From Sandaracinaceae bacterium (GTDB taxonomy: Bacteria; Myxococcota_A; Polyangia; Polyangiales; Sandaracinaceae): a stretch of DNA of 64,000 bases. Location: the NCBI GenBank assembly GCA_040218145.1, contig JAVJQK010000035.1, positions 186,001 to 250,000 of the forward strand. The letters are read 5' to 3'. A program made the translations under genes and the position numbers. Every line of letters starts with the position of its first letter. Within the stretch, counting starts at the first letter, position 1. Shown here in pieces: positions 44,701-55,122 of this stretch. The notes beneath the pieces are model-generated. The model did not search any database. It worked only from the letters and a program-made list of their open reading frames with translations, and was not told the origin of the DNA.

Positions 44701-45566
44701 TGCTGATGGACGTGCAGATGCCCATCGTCGACGGCGTGGAGGCGGCCCGCCTGGTCCGACAGGACCGCCGCTTCGCGGAGCTGCCGATCATCGCGCTGAC
44801 GGCGGGCGCCTTCCGCTCCGAGCGCGAGCGCGCGCTCGACGCGGGCATGACGGACTTCATCACGAAGCCCTACGACCCCGAGACGCTCATCGCGAGCGTG
44901 CGCGCCCATGTCAGTCGCGCGCGCGGCGCGCAGGTGGGCGTCGCGACCCGCGTCGGGGGCGTGGAGCGGCGAGACGGCTGGCCGACGATCGACGGCATCG
45001 ACGCGCGCGAAGCGGAGACGCGGCTGGGCGGGGACACGGAGCTGTTCCGTCTTCTGCTCGGGCGGCTTCGGGAGGACATCGGCGCCGCCCGCGGATCCCG
45101 ACTGCTGTCGGGCGATCGGCGCGTCAGCAAGGCGTGGCTCCACAAGCTCCGAGGCACGGCGGGCAACCTCGGCGCGCGTCAGCTCCGACTCCGGGCCGGC
45201 GAGGCCGAGCGCGCCATGGCCACCGAGGACGACGCGCTGCTGAGCCCGGCGATGGAGGCGCTGAACGCGGAGATGCAGCGCGTCGTGGACGGCATCGACC
45301 GCGCGGATCTGTGGGAGCATCGTCGCCCCCCGGCGGCGACGAGCGAGAGCCCGCCCCTCGATCCGACGACCGTCGAGCGCGCGATGCGCCTGCTGGAGGA
45401 GCAGAGCTTCGGCGCGGTCGATGTCATCAAGGAGGCCGCGCCTGCTCTCGCCGCGCGTCTCGGGGCGAGCGCGTTCGCCGACCTCCAGACCGCCGTCGCG
45501 GGGCTCGACTTCGCGACCGCGCGCGCGCTCCTCGCCACGCTGGGCCCGTCGGCCGCCGCCGGCTGA
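41721..45566 (+). CDS. Hybrid sensor histidine kinase (4 PAS, HisKA, HATPase, 2 REC, HPt)
   Basis: From the GTG at 41721 the product has 1281 residues and no membrane segment. Four PAS domains occupy about residues 5-115, 163-275, 285-400 and 412-540, each closed by a PAC-like segment. HisKA follows with phospho-acceptor His576 in NMSHEIRTP, then an HATPase domain with NLAGNAIKF, DTGVGMD and GGTGLGLAI. Receiver 1 (about 800-915) keeps Asp853 and Lys but has a weak N-terminal acid pair (AVAHDA). Receiver 2 (about 945-1065) is complete, with Asp997. An HPt domain has His1141 (WLHKLRGTAGNLG). It probably senses a cytoplasmic cue and passes phosphate to the coupled REC-GGDEF protein. Confidence 0.93.
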   Translation: MSPDTYRELVESMPHLVWTCDHEGRCDYLSPQWVAYTGVPALEQLGFGWLEQLHPDDVELTQERWTAAATAGRPFDTEFRIRRHDGAHRWFKTRAVPELDDAGTIVRWFGTNTDIQELRDAQHAESALASELERRVAEQTRELRAANDRLGTLAIQLETAQRITRVGSWEMDVASGRVDWSDELYRVFGLSPQEGAPPYEQQTRLFAPESWDRLTASVQRSVETGEGYELFLTAIDVEGHRRATVARAETLRDAEGRVAKLVGTFQDISDRERAATELRRLNERFQLAAGAAHIGVWEWDLVDDSLVWDDTMHRIYDTDPETFGGAYDAWRSALHPEDLAAAEQLLQDSVAGTAEFRTIFRIVRRDGEVRYIRAESDIARGADGRALRVTGVNWDITDQRVAEITLRRAEAVQRGILEGAGLSIIATDPEGRISLFNPAAELLLGYRAQELVGVATPGEFHEDEEVEARRRELEEERGVAVSPFEALVSGSECGAPVAREWTYVRKDGSRVPVWLVVSTLRDGGEVVGYLGVAADLTDRKRSEAELVSLNRLLAQRSNDAEAASHAKSMFLANMSHEIRTPIGAITGVTYLLGRTALTEEQTQHVATIERSTRSLLGLVNDVLDLSKIEAGQLSLEVESFPLPEVLDDLARLMAAYSADKGLELIIECDPDLPEQLLADRVRLMQILVNLAGNAIKFTDRGSVRVSAARVGEQLRFEVQDTGVGMDAALSARIFEPFTQSRGAASRPGGTGLGLAIVHELVTLMEGEIGISSTPGRGTRIWVDVPLREAPGDSRRSNVAARRLLLAVAHDAQRSVLADHATALGLEVTVARSGGAALAALAQADRAFDLVVLDFELEDHDGLETLERLLQLPVTRPASVIVAGGEVMPGLREDPRATLADVLLAKPITPSLLHDALVRASVVRSGSAHVAPLEPISAAVQRLPGVSVLVADDSDVNRTIARRILELEGATVTEAADGWEAVEQVTRGATPIEAVLMDVQMPIVDGVEAARLVRQDRRFAELPIIALTAGAFRSERERALDAGMTDFITKPYDPETLIASVRAHVSRARGAQVGVATRVGGVERRDGWPTIDGIDAREAETRLGGDTELFRLLLGRLREDIGAARGSRLLSGDRRVSKAWLHKLRGTAGNLGARQLRLRAGEAERAMATEDDALLSPAMEALNAEMQRVVDGIDRADLWEHRRPPAATSESPPLDPTTVERAMRLLEEQSFGAVDVIKEAAPALAARLGASAFADLQTAVAGLDFATARALLATLGPSAAAG

Positions 45567-45619
45567 GCCCGACGCGCTCCCCCACTCCCAGCGACGGGCG
45601 TGGCCTGGCGGGAACGGGA

Positions 45620-45642
45620 GGAGGGGCGCGCTCAGCCCCTCC
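45620..45642. terminator. Strong bidirectional terminator candidate
   Basis: GGAGGGGC (45620-45627) pairs perfectly with GCCCCTCC (45635-45642) around a 7-base loop. It lies between the convergent ends of the hybrid kinase and the TPR/PEGA gene. No T-run follows. Confidence 0.6.
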
Positions 45643-45657
45643 AGCGAGCCAGTCTCG

Positions 45658-46617
45658 CTAGGGCCCGCGGACGCCCGTCGCGTCTTCGTCGGAGACCGTG
45701 ATGCGCTCGGTGCCGACGGTGCGGCCCTCGACGAACCAGAGGATCAGGCCGACGACGCCGAGGCCGATGGCGCTGCCGAGGAACACGTCCGAGAAGGCCG
45801 CGACGGTGCGGGCCTCGGCGAGATCGGTCTGCTGGCGGGAGGCGGCGTCGACGCCGAGGCCGATGCTCACGCCCAGCGACGCGACCGCGAGGCCCCAGGT
45901 GATCCAGGTGAAGATCCGGTCGGCGCGGATGGCGCGGTAGCGGGTCTCGGGGACGAGGTCGGCGTAGGCGGCGGTGGTCACGCCCGCCTCCACGCTGACC
46001 TCGGAGCGGAACGGCACGTAGCCCTCGCGCAAGACCGCGAGGCGGTGGCGCCCCGGCGTGACGTCGCGCGGCTGGTCCCAGGGCGTCTGGCCCGCGGACG
46101 CGCCGTCGAGCTGCACTTCGGATCCGTCGCGGTTGGCGCTGAGCCGGAGGGTGCCCTCGGTGGGGGCCGACTGGGCCGCCGCGCGCGCCGCCTCCGCGCG
46201 CTCGCGGAGCGACTCGATGTGGGCCTCGACCTGCTCGCGGTCTGGGGGGTCGACGCGGTCTCGCAGGTACCGCTGGTAGTGCTCGATGGCCAGCTCGTAC
46301 TCGGACAGCTCCTCGTGGGAGCGAGCGATGTTGAACCAGAGGTCGGCGCTCGGCACGAGCTGCGCGGCCACCTGGAAGCTCTGGATCGCGTCGCGATAGC
46401 GGTGCGCGCGGAAGTGCTCGATGCCGGCGAGGAAGTTCTGGCGCGCCCGCTGGGTCGCCTGGAGATCTTCCGGCTGCGTGTCGTCGGCCTGCCCCTCCCC
46501 GGGCTCGGCCGGAGGCAGGTCGTCCTGCGCCTGGGCGAGCCCCGCAGAGGCGCCGAACGCGAGGAGAGTCGCGGCGATCGCGACGCATCGAGCAAGCCGG
46601 GACGAGCGAGTCTTCAC
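45658..46617 (-). CDS. Exported TPR/PEGA membrane protein
   Basis: From the GTG at 46617 the product has 319 residues: a signal peptide (LLAFGASAGLAQAQ), an acidic spacer, two TPR-like units (YRDAIQSFQVAAQLVPSAD, YELAIEHYQRYLRD), a PEGA-like domain near residues 155-225 (SANRDGSEVQLDGASAGQTP) and two or three C-terminal helices. The layout parallels the proteins at 38720 and 21788. No ribosome site is obvious before the GTG, so the start is uncertain by a few codons. It is likely a periplasmic-facing envelope protein. Role unknown. Confidence 0.8.
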   Translation of the reverse strand: MKTRSSRLARCVAIAATLLAFGASAGLAQAQDDLPPAEPGEGQADDTQPEDLQATQRARQNFLAGIEHFRAHRYRDAIQSFQVAAQLVPSADLWFNIARSHEELSEYELAIEHYQRYLRDRVDPPDREQVEAHIESLRERAEAARAAAQSAPTEGTLRLSANRDGSEVQLDGASAGQTPWDQPRDVTPGRHRLAVLREGYVPFRSEVSVEAGVTTAAYADLVPETRYRAIRADRIFTWITWGLAVASLGVSIGLGVDAASRQQTDLAEARTVAAFSDVFLGSAIGLGVVGLILWFVEGRTVGTERITVSDEDATGVRGP

Positions 46618-46792
46618 GTGATGAGAGGAGAATACCGGAGGCCGTGGCCGGAGGTCCACCGAAAGGCTGGTCGCAAATCCGGCGCGCGGGCTCGTGGCTG
46701 CTATGATCGCGGGCCGTGTCGCTCTGGCTTCCACCTCTGCGCGCTCCGCTTCGAGCTCGAGCGTGTCCCGGTCGCGAGCGGAGCGCCCCGCG

Positions 46793-48151
46793 GTGAGCGC
46801 GCGCTGGCGTGTCTGGTGCGATGAGGCCGAGCTCGCGGTCGAGTGCGCCCGCGCCGCCGAGGCGATCGGGCTCGACCTCGAGCCGTCCATCGATCCCGGC
46901 GCGGCGGAGCGATGCCGGGCCGCGACCGCGGACGGGGAGCGAGTGGCCCTGGCGCTCGCCCGACCGCCCCAGGCGGGCGCGCTGGTCGAGCTGGCCACGG
47001 CGGCCCGGCTCGCCGAGCGGGCCGTACCGGTCGCGCTGGTCACGGGCGATCCCGAGAGCGACCGCCTGCGCTGGCTGGCGGGCGACCTCGGCCTCGTCGC
47101 GGTCGGCGAGATCGAGCCCCTGCTCGCCGCGCTCGCGCTGCTCGACACGCGCTCCGCGCATCCCTGGACCGCGTCCACGCGTCGCCTGACGCCGCTGGAC
47201 CGCAAGCGGCTGGGGGACGACGCCATCACCACCGGCCGCGGCGGGGGCCGCCTGCTCCGCGCCGACGAGGGACGCCTGGGCTGGGCGTCGAAGGGGACGG
47301 ATCCGAGCGCGGTCCTGGGCTCGCCGCGCGCGGTGGGCGAGGCCCTCCGGGCGTGCCGCCTTCGCACGCTGGCGATGCCGCCCGCGCGGGCGGTCATGGA
47401 GGGGGTCGATCGGGCCGCGGTGCAGGAGGTGATCTTCGGACCCCCGCGCGCGCTGTCGGACCCCGCCAGCAAGGCCGCGCTCGATCCGTACGGGCTCCCG
47501 ATGCCAATCGAGGAGTTGTGCACGAGCCCGTCGCGCGCCGCGAGCGAGGCGGCGCGGCTCGGCTTCCCGGTCCGGATCTCGCTCGCCAGCCCGGATCTGC
47601 GCTTGTGGGACCACCCGGATCTCGCCGTGGACGGCGTCGACAACGCGGCCCGCGTCCGCGACGTCTATCGACAGATCATGGCGATGGCGAGCGAGCGTCA
47701 GCCCGACGCGCGGCTCCTGGGCGTCCACGTGACGGCGACCACGACATCGCAAGCGATGCTGCGGGTCGTCGCGGAGCCGCTGCCCGACGGCCTGGTGCTC
47801 GCGGAGATCGGGTTCGCCGATCCCCACGGCCGCGCGTCGGACGACCGCACCGTGACGGTGCTGCCCGCGAGCGTCGACGCGATCGAGCGCGTGCTGGGAC
47901 GGCTGGCGGGCGCGCCGCTGGTGCTGGGTGGAGGGGCCGCCGCCCGTCGCGCCGCGGTGCACGCGATCTGCGACACCCTGCTCCGGCTCGCCGCCTTCGT
48001 GGACGAGCATCGCGCCGAGGTGGAGCGGGTGGAGCTGAACCCGATGGCGCTCCTCCTGGACGGCGCGACCGAGGTCCGCGAGGCCTGCGTCACCGTCGGT
48101 GACGCGTTCCTACGAACGCTCGAATCGCCCCGCCCGCTCGGCGAGATGTGA
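46793..48151 (+). CDS. Divergent NDP-forming acyl-CoA-synthetase-like protein
   Basis: The 452-residue product has an N-terminal half with a CoA-ligase-like alpha/beta pattern (VPVALVTGDPESDRLRWLAG) and a C-terminal half resembling the ATP-grasp subdomain of ADP-forming acetate-CoA ligases: AARLGFPVRISLASPDL, the middle VDGVDNAARV, and VERVELNPMALL near the end. The segment where active enzymes have a conserved His-Lys-x-Asp before GGV is replaced by LWDHPDLAVDGV, so the ATP-binding Lys is missing. It may be an inactive or regulatory relative. An upstream ATG at 46694 adds only Ser/Arg-rich sequence; GTG at 46793 is preferred. Confidence 0.65.
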   Translation: MSARWRVWCDEAELAVECARAAEAIGLDLEPSIDPGAAERCRAATADGERVALALARPPQAGALVELATAARLAERAVPVALVTGDPESDRLRWLAGDLGLVAVGEIEPLLAALALLDTRSAHPWTASTRRLTPLDRKRLGDDAITTGRGGGRLLRADEGRLGWASKGTDPSAVLGSPRAVGEALRACRLRTLAMPPARAVMEGVDRAAVQEVIFGPPRALSDPASKAALDPYGLPMPIEELCTSPSRAASEAARLGFPVRISLASPDLRLWDHPDLAVDGVDNAARVRDVYRQIMAMASERQPDARLLGVHVTATTTSQAMLRVVAEPLPDGLVLAEIGFADPHGRASDDRTVTVLPASVDAIERVLGRLAGAPLVLGGGAAARRAAVHAICDTLLRLAAFVDEHRAEVERVELNPMALLLDGATEVREACVTVGDAFLRTLESPRPLGEM

Positions 48152-48155
48152 CGGC

Positions 48156-48177
48156 GACGAACGGCACGCCGTTCGTC
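48156..48177. terminator. Bidirectional terminator candidate, 10-bp stem
   Basis: GACGAACGGC and GCCGTTCGTC are perfectly inverted around AC. The hairpin begins five bases after one stop codon and is convergent with the small membrane-protein gene. No T-run follows. Confidence 0.6.
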
Positions 48178-48212
48178 CTCCCCGTACTCACCTTCGAAGA
48201 GCGCTCACGCCG

Positions 48213-48428
48213 TCACTCGGCGGTCTCGGCTCCTACCGCGTTGTCGGTGGAGAAGCCGCGCTGGCCCTCTTCCACGACACACTCACCGCAGAGGATTCCC
48301 TCGCAATGAGCGCCGTCTTGACACGAGAACGGGATGATCTGCGCAAAGCGCGCAATGATCAGGTACACGACGAGCAGTCCGCCCACGACCACCACGCCTT
48401 TGATGGCGGGGCTCATATCTTCCCACAT
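48213..48428 (-). CDS. Small single-helix membrane protein with Cys-rich tail, 71 aa
   Basis: An ideal AGGAGG (48442-48437) sits 8 bases before the ATG at 48428, so this start is preferred over the longer frame that begins further upstream. Residues 8-32 form one membrane helix (GVVVVGGLLVVYLIIA). After it comes a Cys-rich segment with four Cys spaced C-x5-C-x4-C-x2-C, then an acidic tail. The Cys could bind metal or form disulfides, depending on topology. A sigma70-like promoter is visible upstream. Function is unknown. Confidence 0.75.
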   Translation of the reverse strand: MWEDMSPAIKGVVVVGGLLVVYLIIARFAQIIPFSCQDGAHCEGILCGECVVEEGQRGFSTDNAVGAETAE

Positions 48429-48460
48429 TGCAGTCGCCTCCTTGATGCGAGCCGGTGGCG

Positions 48461-48490
48461 AGAGTACGGAAGCACTTCGCGCCGGGTCAA
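48461..48490 (-). promoter_or_regulatory. Sigma70-like promoter for the small membrane protein
   Basis: On the minus strand TTGACC (48490-48485) and TACTCT (48466-48461) are separated by 18 bases. The implied start of transcription, near 48454, lies just upstream of the AGGAGG site. The -10 matches the consensus at three of six positions. Confidence 0.4.
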
Positions 48491-48564
48491 CTACTACGGC
48501 ACCTTTTGCGGATTGTTGAACTCGGAGCGCACCGCGACGCCGCGAGGTCACGGAGGAGCGACGG

Positions 48565-50202
48565 ATGAGCGGAGCGGGGGACGGCTGGATCGACAGGGCG
48601 CGGGCGGCCGCGCGCGTGGCGTTCCGCAGCGGTCTCGCGTTCGACGCGCGCCCGAGCGCGCTGGTGGAGCTGGCCCGCGTCCGGCTCGCCGGCCCCCTCG
48701 GCCTCCCCGCGCTGTTCCGCGTCCACGCCGCCTCGCGCGGGGACGAGACGGCGATCGTCTACGAGGGACGCGCCCTCTCCTGGCGCGCGCTCGACGAGCG
48801 CGTGGATCGACTGGCCGCGGGTCTGGCCGCGCGCTGCGGCGTGGGCCCGGGCGACGCGGGCCTGCTCGTGCTCCACAACCGCCCCGAGGTCCTCGAGGCG
48901 CAGGGCGCGCTGGCGCGGCTCGGCGGCGCGGCGGTGAGCGTGAGCTGGCGCTCCACGGAAGAGGAGCTGAAGTACCTGGCCTCGCACTCGGGCGCGAAGG
49001 TCGTGTTCGTCGAGCCGGAGCTCGCCGATCGCGTCCGGGATCTAGGCATCGCGCAGGAGTGCGTCATCACCGTCGGGCCCGCCGAGGACGCCCCCGACGG
49101 CGTCACCGCCTACGAGCGGCTCGTGCGAGACGCGCACCCCACCCGACGCGACGGCGAGGAGGGCTCGGTCGTCATCTACACCAGCGGGACGACGGGCAAG
49201 CCGAAGGGCGCCGTGCGCACGTTCCCCAAGGAGATGATCTGGGCGATGCTGCACGTCTTCGACGAGCTGCCCGTCCGGGTCGACGATCGCCACCTCGCGG
49301 TCTGCCCGATGTACCACTCGACCGCGTTCGGCTTCATCGGCTTCACCCTGACGCTCGGCGGCGCCGTCGTCATCGAGCGCGGCTTCGACCCGGAGCGCTT
49401 CCTGGCGCTGGTCGAGCGCGAGCGCATCACCACGACCGCGCTCGTCCCGACCATGCTGCACCGGCTCCTCGAGCTGCCCGCGTCGGTCCGCCGGCGCTAC
49501 GACACGCGCAGCCTGCGGGCGGTCTTCTCCGGCGGCGCGCCGCTGTCGGGGGCGCTCGCGGAGCGCGCGATCGCCGAGCTGGGCCACGTGCTCTACAACT
49601 TCTACGGCTCGACGGAGACGGGGCTCAACACGCTCGCGACGCCGGAGGAGCTGCTGCGCTCTCCCGGCACCATCGGCCACCTCATCGCAGGCAACGAGGC
49701 GCGCTTGCTCGACGACGCGGGGCGAGAGGTCGCGCCCGGGGAGACGGGCGAGCTCTACGTGAAGAACACGATGCTCGTCTCGGGCTACCACCGGGACGAC
49801 GAGGCCACGCGCGCGTCGATGCGGGACGGCTTCTTCTCGGTCGGCGACCTCGCCCACGTCGACCGGCACGGCCTGTTCCACATCGACGGCCGCAAGCGCG
49901 ACATGATCATCAGCGGGGGCGTCAACGTGTATCCGGCCGAGGTCGAGGAGGTGCTGCACCGGCACCCCGAGGTGGCCGAGGTCGCGGTGGTCGGCGTGCC
50001 CGACGACGAGTGGGGCGAGCGCGTGCGCGCGTGCGTCGTGCCGCGCGCCCTCCCCTTCGACGAGGCCGACTTCATCGCGTGGAGCCGCCGCCAGCTCGCC
50101 GGCCCGAAGGTCCCGCGCGAGGTGATCGTCCTGGACGAGCTGCCGAAGAACCCCACCGGCAAGGTGCTCAAGCGCGATCTGCGCGCCGCGGCCCGGGACT
50201 GA
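48565..50202 (+). CDS. AMP-forming acyl-CoA synthetase / fatty acid-CoA ligase
   Basis: The 545-residue protein begins at an ATG with GGAGG 7 bases upstream. It has the adenylate-forming signatures: VIYTSGTTGKPKGA (about residues 205-218, the phosphate loop), FYGSTETG (A5), SVGDLAHVDRHG (A7/A8) and a C-terminal PKNPTGKVLKRDL whose Lys completes catalysis. It activates a carboxylic acid to acyl-AMP and then acyl-CoA. The first 50 residues form an added helical segment seen in long-chain acyl-CoA synthetases of actinobacteria and deltaproteobacteria. Chain-length preference cannot be read from sequence. Confidence 0.92.
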   Translation: MSGAGDGWIDRARAAARVAFRSGLAFDARPSALVELARVRLAGPLGLPALFRVHAASRGDETAIVYEGRALSWRALDERVDRLAAGLAARCGVGPGDAGLLVLHNRPEVLEAQGALARLGGAAVSVSWRSTEEELKYLASHSGAKVVFVEPELADRVRDLGIAQECVITVGPAEDAPDGVTAYERLVRDAHPTRRDGEEGSVVIYTSGTTGKPKGAVRTFPKEMIWAMLHVFDELPVRVDDRHLAVCPMYHSTAFGFIGFTLTLGGAVVIERGFDPERFLALVERERITTTALVPTMLHRLLELPASVRRRYDTRSLRAVFSGGAPLSGALAERAIAELGHVLYNFYGSTETGLNTLATPEELLRSPGTIGHLIAGNEARLLDDAGREVAPGETGELYVKNTMLVSGYHRDDEATRASMRDGFFSVGDLAHVDRHGLFHIDGRKRDMIISGGVNVYPAEVEEVLHRHPEVAEVAVVGVPDDEWGERVRACVVPRALPFDEADFIAWSRRQLAGPKVPREVIVLDELPKNPTGKVLKRDLRAAARD

Positions 50203-50213
50203 GCGCGGCTCAG
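50199..50213. terminator. Hairpin embedding both stop codons
   Basis: CTGAGC and GCTCAG are inverted around GCG. The left arm contains the ligase stop TGA and the right arm contains the stop of the convergent pirin-like gene. No T-run follows. Confidence 0.4.
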
Positions 50214-51370
50214 GTGGGGGTCTCGACCCGGCCGCCGGGGCGCATCGCGAAGCGCTCGTGGGTGCGCGGGTGCACGGGCTCGGGGCTCGGCCAGGGCCAG
50301 CCCCCGAACTGGGTGCGCTGGTAGTCCGCGTAGGCCTGGCGGATCTCGAGCTCCGTGTTCATCACGAACGGGCCGTGGCGCGCGACGGGCTCGCCGATGG
50401 GGCGCCCCTGGAGCACGACCAGCTCGGCCGGCGTGTCGCCCGCCTCCAGCGCGAGATCGGACGCGCCGCGCACCGCCACGTGGTGCCGCGCCGGCACGTC
50501 TCGTCCCCCCACCCGCAGGCCGTCGCCGACGAAGAAGTAGAGCGCGCGTCGTACGCCGTCGGGCGCGGCGGGGAGCACGGTCCGGGCGCCCGGCTCCATG
50601 GCGATCGTGAAGATGCCGACGTGGTTCTCGGCCGCCGACGCCCACGAGTGAGGCGGCGGCGCGGGCGCGGCCAGACCCTCCATGCGGCCCGCGACCAGCG
50701 TCACGCGCGTCTCGCGACCGGCGCCGTCACGGGTCACGCGCGCGGGGATGGTGGGCTGCCAGAGCATCGAGAAGTGCGGCTCGACCATCTTGTTCACGGC
50801 CGGCAGGTTGAGCCAGATCTGGAACAGCTCGAGGGGGTTGTCGCGGTCGGCGCGCAGCAGCGGGAACATCTCCGCGTGCTGGATGCCGCCGCCCGCCGTC
50901 AGCCACTGCACGTCCCCGCGGCCGTAGCGCGCGGTGGCGCCCATCGAGTCGGAGTGATCGAGCAGCCCGCGGCGCACGACGGTGACCGTCTCGAAGCCGC
51001 GGTGCGGGTGGCGCGGGAAGCCCGGCACGACCTCACCGTGGTACATGCGCCAGTCGAGCCGCTCGTCGAAGTCCCGGCCCATGCGGTGCCCCGCGAGCGA
51101 CTCCGCCGGCCCCATGCGCGCGTCACCCCGCGGGTAGTCGTCGTCGTGATGCATGCAGAACAGGAAAGGGTCCTGCGTCTGCCAGGGCGTCGTGAGCGGC
51201 TCGACGCGGAGCACGGCGTCGCCTCCCGTCGGATCGGCGGGCGGCCGCTCTCGGTTGGAGGGACGCGCCAGCCGGCCGCGCGGAGACTCCCCGTCGCAGC
51301 CGAGGGCCAGGCCCGCTCCGCCCGCCGCCAACAAGCCGATCGCGCGCCGCCGTGAGAGCTCCGAAGTCAT
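50210..51370 (-). CDS. Exported pirin-like protein (Tat/lipoprotein signal)
   Basis: The 386-residue product starts with a twin-Arg motif (SRRRAIGLLAAGGAGLALGC) ending in a Cys at about residue 25, consistent with a Tat-exported lipoprotein. The rest is a bicupin pirin domain: the metal-binding HPHRGFETVT, a His in MYHGEV, GGGIQHAEMF and ELFQIWLNLP, all conserved pirin features. The C-terminal domain (LYFFVGDGLRVGG, GPFVMNTELEI) is also typical. Pirins are usually cytoplasmic quercetinase-like or regulatory proteins, so periplasmic or surface export is unusual. Confidence 0.88.
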   Translation of the reverse strand: MTSELSRRRAIGLLAAGGAGLALGCDGESPRGRLARPSNRERPPADPTGGDAVLRVEPLTTPWQTQDPFLFCMHHDDDYPRGDARMGPAESLAGHRMGRDFDERLDWRMYHGEVVPGFPRHPHRGFETVTVVRRGLLDHSDSMGATARYGRGDVQWLTAGGGIQHAEMFPLLRADRDNPLELFQIWLNLPAVNKMVEPHFSMLWQPTIPARVTRDGAGRETRVTLVAGRMEGLAAPAPPPHSWASAAENHVGIFTIAMEPGARTVLPAAPDGVRRALYFFVGDGLRVGGRDVPARHHVAVRGASDLALEAGDTPAELVVLQGRPIGEPVARHGPFVMNTELEIRQAYADYQRTQFGGWPWPSPEPVHPRTHERFAMRPGGRVETPT

Positions 51371-51418
51371 GACGGTGGTATCGGACCGCCTCGGCCCCCC
51401 GTCAATCCAGCCGACAGC

Positions 51419-54201
<2,783 letters not shown>

Positions 54202-54205
<4 letters not shown>

Positions 54206-55122
54206 CGCTCGCCCTCCGTCAGCGCCAGCGCCATCCGCAGCGCCGCCTCCATGCCCGCCGGGTCCGCGCGGCCGACGGCGTCGTAGGCCACCCCGTGATC
54301 GACGCTCGTGCGCACGAACGGGAGGCCCCAGGTCACGTTCACCGCCTCGCCCCAGTCGAGCAGCTTGGACGCGATCGTCGCCTGGTCGTGGAACATCGCC
54401 ACCACGCCGTCGACCTCCCCCGCGCTCGCGCGCCGGAAGGCGGTCTCGGCGCCGGTCGGGCCCGACACCCGCGCGTCGGTCTCGCTCCGCGCCGCCTCGA
54501 CCGCGGCCGCGATGACGTCGCGGTCCTCGGTGCCGAAGAGCCCGTCCTCGCCCGCGTGCGGGTTCAGCGCGCCGACCACGATGGACGGCCGCGCGTACCC
54601 GAGGCGCGTCAGCGCGTCCGCGAGGTGCAGGATGGCGCGCTTCACGCGCGGCACGGTGATCGCGTCCGGGACGGCGCGCAGGGACAGGTGCGTCGTGGCG
54701 AGCGCGACCCGAAGGCGCGGGCCGAGGAACATCATCGTCACGTCGTCGTCGGCGAGGCCGGCGCGGCGCGCGAGGTGCTCGGTCTGTCCCGTGAAGGCGA
54801 CGCCGCTCCGCTCGATGGCGGCCTTGCTCGTGGGCGCGGTCACGATGGCGCGCCCCTCCCCCGCCAGGGCGCGGTCGATCGCCGCGTCGAGCGCCGCCAG
54901 CTGGGCGCGGCCCCCGGCGTCGGTGGGGCCCGCCGCGCTCACCACCGCCTCCGGCAGGGCGCCGGTGTCGACGATCTCGAGCCCGCTCCCCGCGAGCCGC
55001 GCGGCGTCACCGAACAGCACGCAGGGCCAGCCGCAGCCGCCGGCCGCCTTCAGGCTGATCTCGGGGCCGACGCCGGCGGGGTCGCCCGTCGGGACGAGGA
55101 GCGGCTTCTTCGCGAGGCTCAC
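54202..55122 (-). CDS. pdxA: 4-Hydroxythreonine-4-phosphate dehydrogenase (PdxA)
   Basis: The 306-residue protein has the PdxA signatures: TGDPAGVGPEISLKA, a TEH segment, NPHAGEDGLFGTED and MFHDQ, which supply the metal-binding His residues, and NVTWGLPFVRTSVDHG near the end. It oxidises 4-phosphohydroxy-L-threonine in the deoxyxylulose-5-phosphate-dependent route to pyridoxal phosphate. The GTG start at 55122 overlaps the stop of the upstream response regulator (GTGA), and its own stop overlaps uvrA. At 306 residues it is slightly shorter than the usual 330, mostly near the N-terminus. Confidence 0.94.
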
